A stretch of 64,000 nt of DNA, taken from the NCBI GenBank assembly GCA_027886185.1, contig WOAB01000869.1, positions 1,488,001-1,552,000 on the forward strand, read 5' to 3'. The translations under genes and the position numbers were made by a program. This document shows, in pieces, positions 35,176 to 49,380 of the stretch. Positions within the stretch are counted from its first letter, which is position 1, and every line of letters begins with the position of its first letter. The notes below the pieces were generated by a model that ran no database searches, was not told the origin of the DNA, and saw only the letters and a program-made list of their open reading frames with translations. The stretch is from Rheum nobile. Lineage: Eukaryota; Streptophyta; Magnoliopsida; Caryophyllales; Polygonaceae.

Positions 35176-36901
35176 GTAAGTATTTGACTTCTTTTTGCAT
35201 GCGTTTATAATTAAGCCATATTAATTTGGAGATATCTTTCATACATAATGTTGCGCAATATATAAACACTTTTATAAACACTTTTAAATATACAAACTAA
35301 TCATTTTTTTCGAGTTTATAATAATATATAAATACTTTTAAATAATACAAGTTTGTACAAGCTAAATATATATTTTATTATTGAAAAAATGGACATATGG
35401 GCAAAAATAATATTGGCATAGGGTGAAAATAATAACAAATAGATAAAATTGGGTTAATGGGCCGATCGTGACATATTTTTATTTCATTTAGTTAGCCCGT
35501 TTAGTTTTGGTTTCATTATTGGGCTTGTCCGACTGCCTTCATCTGGGCTAATGGGCCTGTTAATTACATGAACCTGGTTCACTCCAAGATCAACAAACAA
35601 ATATCTCCCCTTTTTCAAAAACCCTACCACATTCAGAACTTTCCAGTTTCGCCGTTTTGATTTCCTCTCTCTCTTTGCATGTTCTCCGTCAAACTTCACC
35701 ATCTTTGCTTCCAAGCAACAGAATCTCTAGATCAATGGCGGATTCTTCCTCTTTCTCTAAATCGCCTCAAACAGTGTCGCGTTTGTCTTCCTCTTTTTCT
35801 AAAGCACCGAAAATCCTTTATCTTTTTATTATTATTTAAAAACAGATCCAAATGAATCCTCTGATAATCCACCATATAAACACTTCAGATCTGTTTCCCA
35901 CCACCATAAAAAGAAGATCTCGGAGAGAAAAGTCATCGTCTTCCTCAGATCTACAACCGTTGTTGTCCAAAGTTGACATGCAAAGAAAAGATATATTACT
36001 GTCGCCAGAGATGGAGGTTCATGATCAGATCTGGAAGAAGAAGGTGGTTCTGAGATCCAGAACTTGAAAGGTAAGATCTATATCTCTCTCTATGGCTCTC
36101 GCTCTCAATCTCTCTCTCGCTCTCTTTAACTCCATCTCTGGCGATAAATTTCTGTTTAAATGCTCGACTGGCTTGTATACAATAAAAATGGAGGAAAATT
36201 TTTTTGGATGATTTTGGAATTAATTGAGTGTTTAAACTTTTTTGCATAAAAATATACTATCTGATGTACTAACATAAATTTTTTGATATGAGGACATGAG
36301 GAGATCTGTATATTGGTTACGATTCTACCTTGAAGAAGGAGGTACTGGCCCTCACTCTAGCGTCGTCAACATAGAAGAAATGTAAGCTCTCTGTATACAT
36401 CCATTTTTTCCAAAATTTTGGTGGAAATTTAGGATTCAGTTTCATTATTCTCTGTATACATCCATTTTTTCTCTTTCTTGATGAAGATTGTACTTCATTC
36501 AATATAATATATATCTATATTTTAATGGGTTAAAATGTAAATAATATATTGATATTAGATGAAATCGGCTCGACTTATGATAAATGTTTAATATTACAGT
36601 TCAGATTAAAAATAGGTTTTTTTATCAACTAATTTAAATGGGCTTAAACATTATAAATATGGGCTTCGGCCCATTAAATATGTAATACAATAAATAATAT
36701 AATCATCAACTTCATAATGAGCTTGACTTTGGCTGAAGTAAAAATGTAATGGACTTATTGGCCCAAATAAATACATATCGACAACTTCTTATTTGACTTA
36801 ATGAGTTTAAGGGGCTTATTTACATTAATGGGCTTAATGGGTAATAATATATTTGTTCAAACAAACTAAAGATTTTCCCCCTTTTTTATAAAATATATTT
36901 G

Positions 36902-37462
<561 letters not shown>

Positions 37463-39459
37463 AATTTTTAGGTGAATGGCGAAAAAATTGTAGAGATGTA
37501 TAGAAAGGATGAAAGACAAATATTTTTGGGTGAAATTGTAATGAAAGACTTTTTGAAAATCAATATCATCATATATAATTTCTGGTTGAAAATGTAATGA
37601 AAGACAAATATTTTTAGGTGTAAAGATGCATTGAAAGGATGAAAGACAAATATTTTTGGGTGAAATTATAATGAAAGATACATATTTTTGTAAATCAATG
37701 AAAGACAAACAAAAAAATTGCAGAATAAATATCCTCATTATGATTGTTTATGTATTTTGGGTGAAATCCTTTTTGTTTAATTTGCAGAACAAATATTTTT
37801 AGGTGTTAAAGATGTCTTTCATTTCATTGATCTTGCTGTTTAATGTCTCTCTAAAAATCCTTATTGTTTCATTTTTTCCCTTGATGAGGATGTCTAAAGG
37901 TTGGAAAGCAGAACTCAGTCATTTAAGGGGATGATGTTCTAGCAACTCATGGGGTTCCAAGACCTAAAAAAGAAAATCTAAAGGTACGGATACTATACTA
38001 ACATTGATATGAACATGAAAAATAGATATTAAATGTTGCACAAAGCATAGTGAATGAATTATTACCTTGTAACTGAGTTCTGGATATCCTGAATAAAACT
38101 GAAACAAAGTAAAAAAAATCAATATCAGTTCGGAATGAAATGTTAAATCTTAATCCCTACAAACACTGAATTTCTGTTTGCAATGATATAAGAATTACTT
38201 AAATGACTGAGTTCTGCTTTTGCTAAGCATTACCTCTTGAATGTCTCTATTCTGATGTGGTTTAGGGTTTTACAATAACCGACAAGGTATAGATTTATAG
38301 TCTACTATATGAAAGAGATGTAGTATTGTATTTTTAGAATGCATAGATCTTGTAATCAGTTTTGCTTTTTATAGATGTTTTATGATATGCCAAAATTCTG
38401 TCATTGGGAAATAGAAAGCACATTATTTGTCTCAAGTTATAAGATATGCCATATATATTATGTAATAGCTGGACAGGTTTTCTGCATTTTTTACCTTATA
38501 TTTTGCCATATATATTCTGCTGTTTATTTTGCACATATTTTTGATTCTGTAATATTTTGCCATGTATTAATTTGGAAAATGTAGATTCTCAGTGTCATAT
38601 ATATTGCAATATATTTTCTGTGATTTCATTTGATATGATTCATTTATTGTGCATATATTTTATATTCTAAAATATTATGCCATATGTATGTTTATGGACA
38701 TGTTCATAGGATTGGTTTGCAGAATTTGGGCATCGAGGCAGCAATTTCATAATTTCTATATTTGTGTATAATTGTCAGTTTTATGGTGATTTGTTTTTGC
38801 TTCATGTTTAGCCTTGCAGGTTTTAATATTGCACAGATTCAGTTTTGTGCAATGTGATGTTTTTTTAGTTTGCAAGTTTTCTGCAGGGGTATTTAGTTTT
38901 TGCATGTGTTGCAAGTTTTTGGATGTGTGTTGCAAGTTTATTGCATGTTTTTGCAGATTTTTTGCATTTGTATTTGGTCATAGTTAATTTAAGTTTTATT
39001 CATAATTTGTATACCACAGAAATTTCTTTCTGGGTAGGTTTTGTTCATTTATTATGTTTTCTGGGCATTTAATTTATGTTTTAGGTTGATTTTGGTCTTT
39101 GAAGTTTTTTTTTGCAAAATTTTCATTATTCTTTTGGAATTATATGCAAATATTCAAATAATAGATCAGATTATAATTGTTTAGTTTTATAAAGATTTCC
39201 AACCGAAAATATAGGTTAGAATATTAATTGTATTTTTTAGAAAGATTTACAATTTAAGCAAATCGAAATGGGACAAAGAAAATCATATTAATGTTAAATA
39301 AGCCTAAAATGATGTATTTTAGTAAACTATCAAATGAAGCAAAAAACTGACACGTGTACAATGAATTTTTGCGATGACACGTGGCACCAAAAATTTCGGG
39401 TGCAATATGGGGGCGTGTGCTGCTCAATTGTCTTTTTGCTTTAGTTATTATATAGTAGA

Positions 39460-39882
39460 TTCCACTGGTGCCACAACTTGCGGAGTTTATTCAAGGCAAA
39501 CAAGAAAATTTTAAGTTTTAATGTCACTTTTGACATTATAATGTCATATAATGCGTAATTCAAACGGACCATAAGTTTGAAACAGAGATATTTCATTTAG
39601 TCTTATAAACTAATGTTTCTTGTTATAGTAGTATCAAATATTATTACAAAAGAAATTTTCCTCTATGCCACTAGACAAACCCATTGAAGAAGTACATTTT
39701 GATATCATAGAAAAGGCCAATTGTTGAATTTTAAGTAGCATAATTAGAACTCTTTAATATGAGAGTTGAACTCAAGATCATCCAAATCACTAATCATCTG
39801 CCCTAATGAATTGAGCTAAGAAAGTATTGTGGTGTTTCGTTTAAGCAATACAAGGTTACATGTCAAAAAGTGACCCAACTTA
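39460..39882. other. Resumed 3' part of tandem unit C after the Helitron
   Basis: Matches 25114-25540 of unit B nearly base for base by eye, including the run up to the TTA target site of the Tourist-like MITE. No coding content. Confidence 0.75.
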
Positions 39883-40130
39883 GAATTTGTTTGATAGTGA
39901 TATTTTAAAGACCTTTTGTATAAATAGTTAAAAAACAGTTTTGGGTAAGAACTAAAAACAGTGTTTGGTAAAAAAGTTTTTTTTTTTTTAAGATTTGTGT
40001 GTATTTTTTTTAAAAGTGTGTAATAGAGAAAAAGTAAAATAATTTTATTGCACATTTATCGAAACTATTAAAAGTATTTTTTAAAGATAAAGTCTTTATA
40101 AATAATAAAGACATTAGTTCAAACAAAGCC
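39883..40130. mobile_element. Complete Tourist-like MITE
   Basis: About 248 bp, starting GAATTTGTTTGATAGTG and ending TAGTTCAAACAAAGCC. It is flanked by TTA at 39880-39882 and TTA at 40131-40133. It contains GTGTTTGGTAAAAAA, the point where the copies at 23242 and 25541 break off. It therefore marks the original right edge of the tandem array. Confidence 0.7.
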
Positions 40131-40133
40131 TTA

Positions 40134-42466
40134 ATAACATGACTCAAATCGACCAATCCTTTTGAACTTAGACATGACTTGAGAATTAATGGGTGAAGAG
40201 TAGATCTTTTAAAAACCGATCCGACTCAGATTATTCATAGTTGAAACCCGACCTAAAATCTAGTGGGTCAAGAAAGATGTTAACCCGAACCCAAACTAAG
40301 CCCGATTCAACGGACCCGAACCCAACCCGATATCGACGGACTCATTATCCTATTAAATATTATATAATACTATTTATTTATTTTATTATAACAATTTTTA
40401 TAATAATCGTAAAAAGGGATACATTAGGTCAACTGAAATCCGACGGACCCGCTGGATCAACTGAAACCCGAACCAAACCCGTTATAACCGGACTCCACCA
40501 ACTGGATTATTTTAATGACCCGACGAACCTGAACATGTCCCTAATCCAATTTCACTTGAACCCGATTTTACTAGAAACTAATTAACTCGAACCCGACCCG
40601 CCCGACCCAGTTGATATGTCTGAGTGAAGAATGTCTCGAATCCCAAAAATCGAGAATTTATATTTTGTGGCATTAACCTTGATGTGATTTAGGAAACCGC
40701 ACCGTCAAACAAGAACGAGGTATCTAGGCAAATTCCTACTCTCGGACCTCCAAATCAACCATTCATTAATTTGGCTCGTTTGGAGGGTATATAGGTCCAT
40801 TTGGTGCAAATCAAAACTCGTTGGGAAGTTATTTTAAATGATCTACAACTTTGGTGTTCAAGACTTTTGGCAAATCATCCTTGAAGATTCCCAAGATTGA
40901 TGATCTTCTCAGCAACAACAAATTTGGCGGGTTTTTCATTACTTCTATGTTCAAGACATGTTCTTTGTCTTCCAAGTAATCAAACCCACGTTTTTCAAAG
41001 ATGATGAAGAGACACAAGTGATGACATGAATGCATCTTGATTAGAGCTCAATATTCAGGGTTAAAGTCATCCACAACAAGAGTCTTCTCAATATGTATCA
41101 CCATCAAAAAAGTTGGACTCTTATCCCCCCATCATCATTGCTTGGCCATGTGAAGAGTCTTCGTTTTCCTATTTAAGCATATGTATTTCCCAATGTAATA
41201 CAAGGTTAAATATTTTTGGAAATGTTTGAGTGATTCAAACAGATTAGGAGTGATTCATTTTCATGGGTTGATAAGCATATCCAACCAAGTTCTTATGGAT
41301 CCAAGAACTTTGGGTCATTTTCTTTTGGGTGGGTTATCCCAATTGATTTTGATTTTCTTTCGATCCCTTTTGGTGCGTTTATCCAAGAGTGATTGATTGC
41401 CTATCTTTTATTGCGAGTTAATACATTTTTTTATACATATATGTTTACGCATTATGATATTTGTATTATGAGCACATTATATGTAAGTTATTTTTAATAA
41501 TGTTTTACAATTATATGTTATTTAATTGATAATATATAATTTTTTTTTATTAACATACAATTATGTAAGACATTTAATATACGATAAATTATAACAATAA
41601 TAGGATATAGGATATAAAAGTACAACATATACATTTAAAATACACTTAAATATTTTAAAGTTTATGGTATTTTAATAATGTCTAATATAAATTTTATAAA
41701 AAATTATTAAATCTAATCATTTACTTGACACATGTACTCAATTGGTCTTCGGATCTGAAATTGTATTACCATCAGAGACTAATTAACAATTTTGATTTAT
41801 GACAAAAATAATTTTATATCAAATGTCATAACAAATGTTGTATATAAAGAGGTATTTCATAAGACTCCATCTCTAGATACAAAATAGAATAAAGACATCA
41901 TAAACATAAAAATAATAAAATATGTTGTATAAATAGTCTTTAATAATTTTAGTATTCATTAAGTTTATTTACTGTCAATATTTTTATTTTTCTTATTTAA
42001 TTGTCAACAAATTAAAAACAATTAATATTTTTTATTTATTATATAACGTATGTTTTAAACACCCGATATTATACTAGTTTTAATAAATTTTCTCACTTTT
42101 CTTGCCTTTTTAGATTGCATTATTTTTATTTTAAATGATTTTTCATAGATATGAATAATTAAATAAAAATGTCGAATTTAACTCTTTAACATAAAAAAAC
42201 GAAAACCTCTTGTCTAATATTCTCTTATCTTTCCCCTACTCGGCCGACTCGGCCTTATCGAACTGTTTACGCGCTAAGGAAGACGGAAACTTCCGACTTC
42301 AAGGGGAGCTTCATCCTTACGCCATCTCTTCTTTCTCTCTCCTTGTTCTTCCATAGCAAAACCACACTATATCAGGTTGATCGCAAACAGATTGATTCAG
42401 TTGCGAACTTGCGATCACTCCACGATCCGTATCGTATTTTAATTGAGATCGAGTTTGAGGTCAAAG
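40134..42466. other. Repeat-derived intergenic region and VPS2.1 5' flank
   Basis: 40240-40620 is a decayed block rich in ACCCGAACCC-type motifs. 40620-41430 has mixed-composition sequence that may be an old LTR, with no confirmed ends. 41400-42080 is very AT-rich and ends in GATATTATACTAG before T (42079), resembling a decayed Helitron 3' terminus. From about 42230 the sequence becomes the GC-richer leader of VPS2.1. No gene is seen before 42467. Confidence 0.5.
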
Positions 42467-44794
42467 ATGAGTTTCCTATTCGGAAAGAGAAAAACTCCCG
42501 CAGGTGCTCCCTCTCTTTGATTTTCGCTTTCAATTTTTCGAATTATCTCTGTTATTGATTCTGTTGCGTGGTTGTTTGATGGATCAAAGCTTCAATTTGC
42601 GAGTAATTGGCAATTCGACCTAGGTTTTGGATGATCGAGAGGAGTGATGGTCTCCTCTTCTTTGATCTGAACTTGATTCAATTCCATCTTGCTGGATTCG
42701 TTTTTCCGAATTAAATTGCGTCTAGTCTGGTCTTTGTACAATGAATTCCCGGTTGAAGAACGATGATGATGGATATTGAGGGATAATAATAGGACTAGTA
42801 TTAGAATTTGAATGGATTTAGTGAATTGATTTCGCTTGTTAAATAGGCAGCTTTGTCACAGTTTGTGTGTCTAAGTAAAGGAATATAAATCACTTGAAGC
42901 TTGTTGATGTTTCTATTGAACGGAATGTTGCATCTGTGATTGTAATGGATATCGAGGGATAATAGGACTAGTACGAGATTTTGAATGTTTAGCACAGACC
43001 TGTGAATGTGGATTAAGTCTTTTGTCATTGCTTAACTTGTATTGGTTTTGCTTGATATTAGGCAGCTTTGTCACAGTTTGTGTGTCTTATGCTAAGGAAT
43101 TATATCACATGAAGCTTGTTGGTGTTTCTATAGAACGGAATGTTGCATCTGTGATAGTAATGGTGTTTAACTGCTTGATCTAATTCCTTTGTAATGATGT
43201 TTTGGGAATCTTTGGATGTGTCATCCATTTGCAGAACTTCTGAGGGAGAACAAGCGGATGCTGGATAAGTCGATACGGGAGATAGAGAGGGAACGACAAG
43301 GTTTGCAAACTCAAGAGAAGAAGCTAATCGCAGAAATCAAGAAAAGTGCCAAGCAAGGGCAGATGGTTTGTTGCTTTTATACTCCTTTTTCAGTTTCTCT
43401 CAAGTAGTTGTGGTGCGATTCATCTGTCATAATGCTCTGTATGTTCATAAATGGTCATGGGGAGTGGAAATGTAAATCTTTTGAGCTAATTCCATGCACG
43501 ACTTGTGGAGTTGATGCGAAGTTTGAACTTTTAACTAGCGTGTGTTGCACACTCGGGTGTATATTATTTTCTGCCGAGTTATTGTTTGACTCGATGGGCT
43601 TTTCATTTGTCAGGGAGCTGTCAGAGTGATGGCAAAAGATCTTATTAGAACACGCCACCAGATTGAGAAGTTCTACAAACTGAAATCACAACTTCAAGGC
43701 GTTTCTTTAAGAATTCAGGTGAGTTAAGTTTTGCTGTTCATATTATGGTTTAGGGACAATTTGATACATCATCATACACTCCCTTTTGATTTTAGTTTGC
43801 TTATCGGTTTACTAAATTAGTGATAGGTTTTTTGTCTCGAAGAGCTTGTTGAAATATCATAATGCTAATATGTAGAAGAGGAAGTATGTATAATTCCTGA
43901 AATTATGTTCCTGTAAATTTTTTTCTTCTAAATATGCTGGAGCAATATGATTTGGCGAGTGGCGTAAGTCTTAATTTGTATTGGATGGTAGTTCATGATT
44001 TTAGTCCTTGTCACTATGGTAATTTTTGGCAGGGTGAGATACAATTTCATACTCATTACTAAAAGAAATTTTTAAGTAACATCTTACAGATTCATGCTGC
44101 TGTTATCTACCAATTACTTTTCTGATACCTGTTGGGATGTTCGGCAAAAAATAGGCCATGATGCTTTTTCGATTCACCCGTACTCATTTTGTGACGTACA
44201 CTATGGCTAAGTTGAACGGTTCCTTTGCTTCGGTAGTGCATTGAGTCATTAACTAACATGTATGCATTCTACTCCGACAGACACTGAAATCCACTCAAGC
44301 CATGGGAGAAGCAATGAAAGGAGTCACAAAGGCAATGGGCCAAATGAACAGACAAATGAACCTACCGTCACTGCAGAAAATAATGCGGGACTTCGAGATG
44401 CAAAATGAAAAGATGGAACTTACTAGTGAAGTTATGGGAGATGCCATTGATGATGCTCTTGAAGGTGATGAGGAGGAAGAGGAAACTGAAGATCTAGTAA
44501 GCCAAGTTCTTGACGAGATCGGCATTAATGTCAACCAAGAGGTGCCTTCATTTCCATTTCATATTTTCTTGTTTGCAAACCCATGGAGAAAATGTTTTCT
44601 ATTTATTCTTTTTTATATTTCTTGGAAAAAATTATGACTGTTGGTGTTATTTGCAGCTTGTAAATGCACCGTCAGCATCTGTATCTGCACCAGCTGCAAC
44701 GGTGAAAGCTCCTCAAGCTGAAGCAGCTGCAAATGAAGATGGTGGCATCGACGACGATTTGCAGGCAAGATTGGATAACTTGAGGAGAATGTAG
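42467..44794 (+). CDS. VPS2.1: ESCRT-III subunit VPS2 homolog 1 (CHMP2A-like), 5 exons
   Basis: Snf7-family ESCRT-III protein that polymerises on endosomes and helps form multivesicular-body vesicles with VPS24, before VPS4 disassembly. Exons: 42467-42503, 43235-43365, 43614-43718, 44281-44541, 44657-44794, giving 223 residues, close to plant VPS2.1. The basic N-terminus (MSFLFGKRKTPAELLRENKR) and long coiled helices fit membrane binding. An acidic run (EGDEEEEETEDL) is autoinhibitory in the family. The C-terminal DDLQARLDNLRRM is a MIT-interacting motif (MIM1) for VPS4. All introns are GT-AG and every phase agrees. The ATG is followed at once by the conserved FLFGKRKTP. The gene appears intact. 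Confidence 0.95.
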
Positions 44795-47700
44795 TGTAAG
44801 CTTGAGCTGCTTGAGACTTGTGGTATGTATCATTCATAAATAACACAAAACTGAAAAAAGTGTGGCTTTTTTTTTTGTATAGATAACATTTCTATGAAGA
44901 TGATTAATCATGAATTATCCTATTTGTGTTAATGGCTATAATGTCACATTTTACAAAGGGACAATTGTCCTGCACCCTAGCTCCTTCACCTCCCAATCGG
45001 CATTGCCCAATTTATGAACCCTAATTCCCAATTTGCAATGCCCATTTTCTCCCAATGTATGAACCCTAAATCCCAATCTGCAACGCCCATTTTCCCTCAA
45101 TTTATGAATTCTAATTTCTCCCAATATTGTAATGACCAATTTATCCACTAGCTCAGCAAGTCAACATGATAAATTTGACAAGGGGGAACAGAAGTTAGGG
45201 ACTAGATCCATAATTTATCCAATAAAAGTTGGAACAACGTAAATGGAAAATGCTCATTATCCAACACGAGAAAGTTAGCTATAAAACGACATTGGTTAGC
45301 AAAAGCCTAGCCTTGCATCATAATCCTTACTTGATTAAGAAGAAAGTAAAAGACGAAAAAGCCCCTTTGTCATGAGTAATGACATTGAAACTAGGCTCCA
45401 AAGTGTGCAAGGACAAGGAGATACTGGGTCATGTCATGACAAATCAGATGGGGTTGAAACACCAATTGCTTGAAGCATTAGAGCACCCACAATTAGGTTT
45501 GTTCATCGATTTTGGTTTTTCGGTTTTTTGGATCGAACCCGAACCGATTACATTCAGTTTGGTTCGCATAAAAACAATAATCGGTGTTCGATTTGGTCAT
45601 AACCGATTATTTTTTAAACACATAAAACCCTAGATTTCTAGATAAACTAGTAAAACTTTATTCAATTCGGTCGAATTCGATTCAATTCGGCCCATATTCG
45701 GTTTTGTGCACTAAAAATGGTTTCCATAACCTAACCTAATGTCAAAATATTCGGTTATTTCGATTTATAACCGAACCAAATAAAATCGACCGAACCTGAA
45801 CCGAACTAAATATGTTCAGTTTTCGGTGAACTAAATTTCGAAATTCGTTTCGGTTTTATTCGGTTTGGTTTATTTTGAACCGATGAACAACCCTACCCTT
45901 ATGGGTTCTTGAGATGGTTCTTCAACGTTGAATGACCCACTTTTGTATATTTTTTTTTTATTAAAAAATCTAATTCGTTATTGGGGAAGAACATATCATT
46001 ACAAACCAATTTATTGTTTTCTGTTGTGGTTGGTCCTTATAGCCTACGAATTAGATTCACTCCGAATCTTTATGGTAGAAGATGGAATGAGATTAGGAGA
46101 GGCGATGGCGACCGTACGGATCTCTCGCGGGTCAAGCTATTCGACGAAATCTGAATTATTGATAAGCATATCTATCTTGATGAGTTCGAATTATAGTCTT
46201 GTTGGGTGTTTTGAGAAAAAAATGTCAGTTATAAAGACTTTATTTTATAATTTCTTGTTTTTTTTGCATTTTGAAATACGTGTACTGAAAAGACATTTTT
46301 TTTTTCGTTAGATGAGAAATATTTTATTAGCAAAATACTCCGTAAAAAAGCACTCTAACCCATTTATTACACGACCTCTATTCTTTTGTAGAATGTGTTT
46401 ATAAAGCTTTTTTTAACACCAAAAAAATCCTATAACTAGTGTACTAATTAAGGTTGAGTTATGAATCTGATGATTTGAGATTCATTTTAGTCAATCATTT
46501 TCCTTGTTCCCAAACAATCCAGGATATGCATCCAGAGCTTGATTAATAATGATTACTATTTTTTTATTAAAAAAAAAACAAAAAAACTCAATTAACCAAC
46601 ATGTGTTTGAGATTACCAAAACTGTGGAAAACAAATGACGTCCCGAATATCATCAAGGTGGTGGAATATCATCAAGGTGGTGGCCCCATCGAATATAAAT
46701 AAGAACCAGCCAAAAGAAACAAGTTGTTAATAGGGTCAGGCGAATTGACTAAATTTTAGTTTCTTCCATGAAATGAATAATGAACATAGAAAAGTAAACC
46801 GATGAGTTGGATAAATGATTCATGACGTTTTTATTAAGAAACTAATTTCTTAGGAAACTAACCCATTCTCCCTAAACTCTACATTCTAAATTCTAAATCC
46901 CACAAAATAATATTTTAGAGAGAGAAAAAACAAAAAAAATAAATAATAAAAATAAGTTAATAGGGATAGAAAAAATACATAAAAATTAATAGAAAATAAT
47001 TTTATTAATTGAAAACTCTTAAATGATCAATGGATTCAAAACCCTCAAAGTTTAAACAGACTTCACATTTAGTCATGACCATGTCTTTATTTATAAAAAA
47101 TATTTTTTTTCTCCTTACACACTTTTTCATACCACCAAAATTTTAAAATTTTAAAACTATATTTCCCCCCCAAAAAAAATTTAACAAAAAAAATTCTTTT
47201 TAAATACACTCACACTTATAAGTTGTAGAGTTATCAACCTTTTTTTTGTAATTGTAGAGCTTATCAATGACGTTGAGAAGATAAGCTTTACTCGAGTATT
47301 CAAAAAAAAAAAAATCCGGTGGAGTTCTGAGTAGATTCTAAATCCTATAATAAAAAGGTAAATCTGTCATCAATTTTTTTTTTTTAAATAATATATATAA
47401 ATTTAAAGAGAGAAAAGATATCTTAACCATTAAATTTTTATTTAACAAATTTAATGATCAAGATCTCTCTGACTCTACATAAAATTGATTGGCTAGAACT
47501 AAACCCAAAAACTACTATGTTTGGATCAAGTCATATCTAACTTCTATGACAAATGGGTAAGAAACTAGAGTTCCTAAAAAGAATTTTGAAGAAAATTATA
47601 CTCTTTTTTTTTGCATTTTTACCCTTTTGCTTAAGGAATAGGGAAATCCCTAAAATTCAATTTCACTTTAAGCAATTTTTTAAATTAAATTTTATTCCTA

Positions 47701-49032
47701 AAATTCAAAATTCTTAGATCAAAACTTACATAATTTCATAAAATCACAAGCTTGTTTAAGTTGATAGCTCATAGCTTGCTATTTTTCTTTTCCTAATGTA
47801 ACTTTTTCTTAAACTAATTTTGTTAGTTTGTGCCACTATGAGCAATCACAAAAGAAGTTTATGATATTTTTTGTAATTATTCCTATATTAGGAAGGACAA
47901 AGGCTAATTATCCCTTCCCTGAGATTCTGTTATGGTGGATGGGTGTGATAGAGAAACTAAACAAATAAAGATGCTTTCTTTTTTCAACCCTCCAACTGCT
48001 GCAGAGGCTGAGTAGCATCTTTACAGGGGGCTTGGTACAATGTACCATTTAGCTTTTGCTCAATTCAGCACAACACACAAATTATAGTATATCATAGAAA
48101 GGTGACTTCTAAGCAAAGTGAACAATACTTCCCTTTTCTTTTTGGAGCTTCATTTTTCCTTTTTAAACTATGGCAAGGAAACAAGCAGAAACTGCCCTTT
48201 CTAAAGGCTTCAATTATCACCCAAAGAACATCATGAAATGCCATGGAAGGAATAAGACATTTTCACTTACAATCAGAACTATTCAACCTGGAAATGACTT
48301 GAGATAACTCAAATTAAAACTGCAAAATCTATATCTTGCCATCTTGCTAACCTGACTCAATTGACCCCTAAATTTTAGGATTAGTGTCAACACCTTCCAA
48401 CCTGTAAATTAACAAAACAAAAAACAATTCGAATTCAATCGTCTTACCGGAAGGTAGGGATGGCCAGGATTAGATGCCTTAAAGACCCTTTCTTAATGGA
48501 TTTATAGCCTTTCTGACAACAATTGATAATTTAAAAAAAGGGGAAGATCTGAGAGAGCAATCCGATTTAGGCTCCATTATAGAACTAACACCCTTCTTTT
48601 CCAGCTTTCTTTGCTCTCTCTAATTGGGACAATTAACAATCAATAATGAGCACATGATTTTATAATATAACTTAATAAATTACTTTAGGATGTCATTTGA
48701 TGTTAATTTAACACAAGACAACTCATACAAGCAGTTAAGCATCCAGTTCTATCACCTATCAAGAAGCATGCTTTTTTTCCCCAATAACATCCAGACACAC
48801 AAAGTTACAAGGCCAGGGATTGTGAATAGAATTCAGTATGAGAAAGACAGTTTTGTTTTCTTTTTTTTGATGCAGAAGACTCTTACGGAACATGGTTGAT
48901 GCTAATATACTTACTAGAAAGTAGTTACCGGCCTCTCGTCTGGCGCTTACAACATAACATGGTTGCAGTGCTTTTTGAAGTCCAGCCAATTTGAGGGGTG
49001 GGAGAAAGAATTTTCAGCCCAAGAGGTTTTCA
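44795..49032. other. Intergenic region between VPS2.1 and the ELF4-like gene
   Basis: Contains the 3' UTRs of both genes. 45480-45900 is a decayed block dense in TTCGGTT/AACCGAA motifs. At 46637-46682 a short GAATATCATCAAGGTGGTG sequence is repeated. 46850-47800 is AT-rich with poly-A/T runs. No coding region is supported, although small open frames occur. Confidence 0.6.
44988..45150. repeat. Degenerate minisatellite of about 50-bp units
   Basis: Three to four imperfect copies of ATGAACCCTAATTCCCAAT followed by TGCAATGCCCATTTTC. They lie about 200 bp after the VPS2.1 stop. Confidence 0.7.
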
Positions 49033-49380
49033 TTAACCGAGTCGGTTTCTCTTGTGCGCAGATTTGGCATCCGACGATCTCAAGGCGCCGCTAGAGTCTC
49101 CTTCTGATGAAGCATCCATGGATTTGGTGAAGGAGTGGGAGAGATCAGCATAGAGGTCAACCACCCTTCTGATGTTGTTGTTGAGCTCCCTAATCAGACC
49201 CACATTTCGGCTTAGGTTGTCAGGGACTCGGGATTCATGGTTTTGGTTGATCTCATTGATAAGCATCCTGTTCTGATCCAGTATACTCTGGACTTGCACA
49301 AAGTTCTTCTGGAAGTTCTGCATGACTTTACCGTCCAGCTGAGTATCATTCACAAGCCCTGAAAATGTATCTCCTTCCAT
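49033..49380 (-). CDS. ELF4-like protein (ELF4-LIKE 3 type, DUF1313)
   Basis: Small plant-specific EARLY FLOWERING 4 family protein. ELF4 joins ELF3 and LUX in the circadian evening complex; the LIKE members are less well known. The 115-residue frame starts MEGDTFSGLVN and carries the family core: QVQSILDQNRMLINEINQNH, then LSRNVGLIRELNNNIRRVVD, then LYADLS. These are the alpha-helical dimer region. A serine-rich tail with KRNRLG ends it. The coding region is intronless as given. A 1343-bp intron (49383-50725) lies just upstream of the ATG, and splicing it joins an in-frame ATG at 50742-50744 that would add seven residues. The family start at MEGD favours the shorter form. Confidence 0.92.
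   Translation of the reverse strand: MEGDTFSGLVNDTQLDGKVMQNFQKNFVQVQSILDQNRMLINEINQNHESRVPDNLSRNVGLIRELNNNIRRVVDLYADLSHSFTKSMDASSEGDSSGALRSSDAKSAHKRNRLG

Noticed and set aside
40617..41430. Possible LTR (TG...CA)
   Set aside because: No matching target duplication or second copy in the window; ends arbitrary.
45480..45900. AACCGAA-rich block as a regulatory cluster
   Set aside because: Looks like a decayed low-complexity repeat common in plants; no gene nearby uses it.
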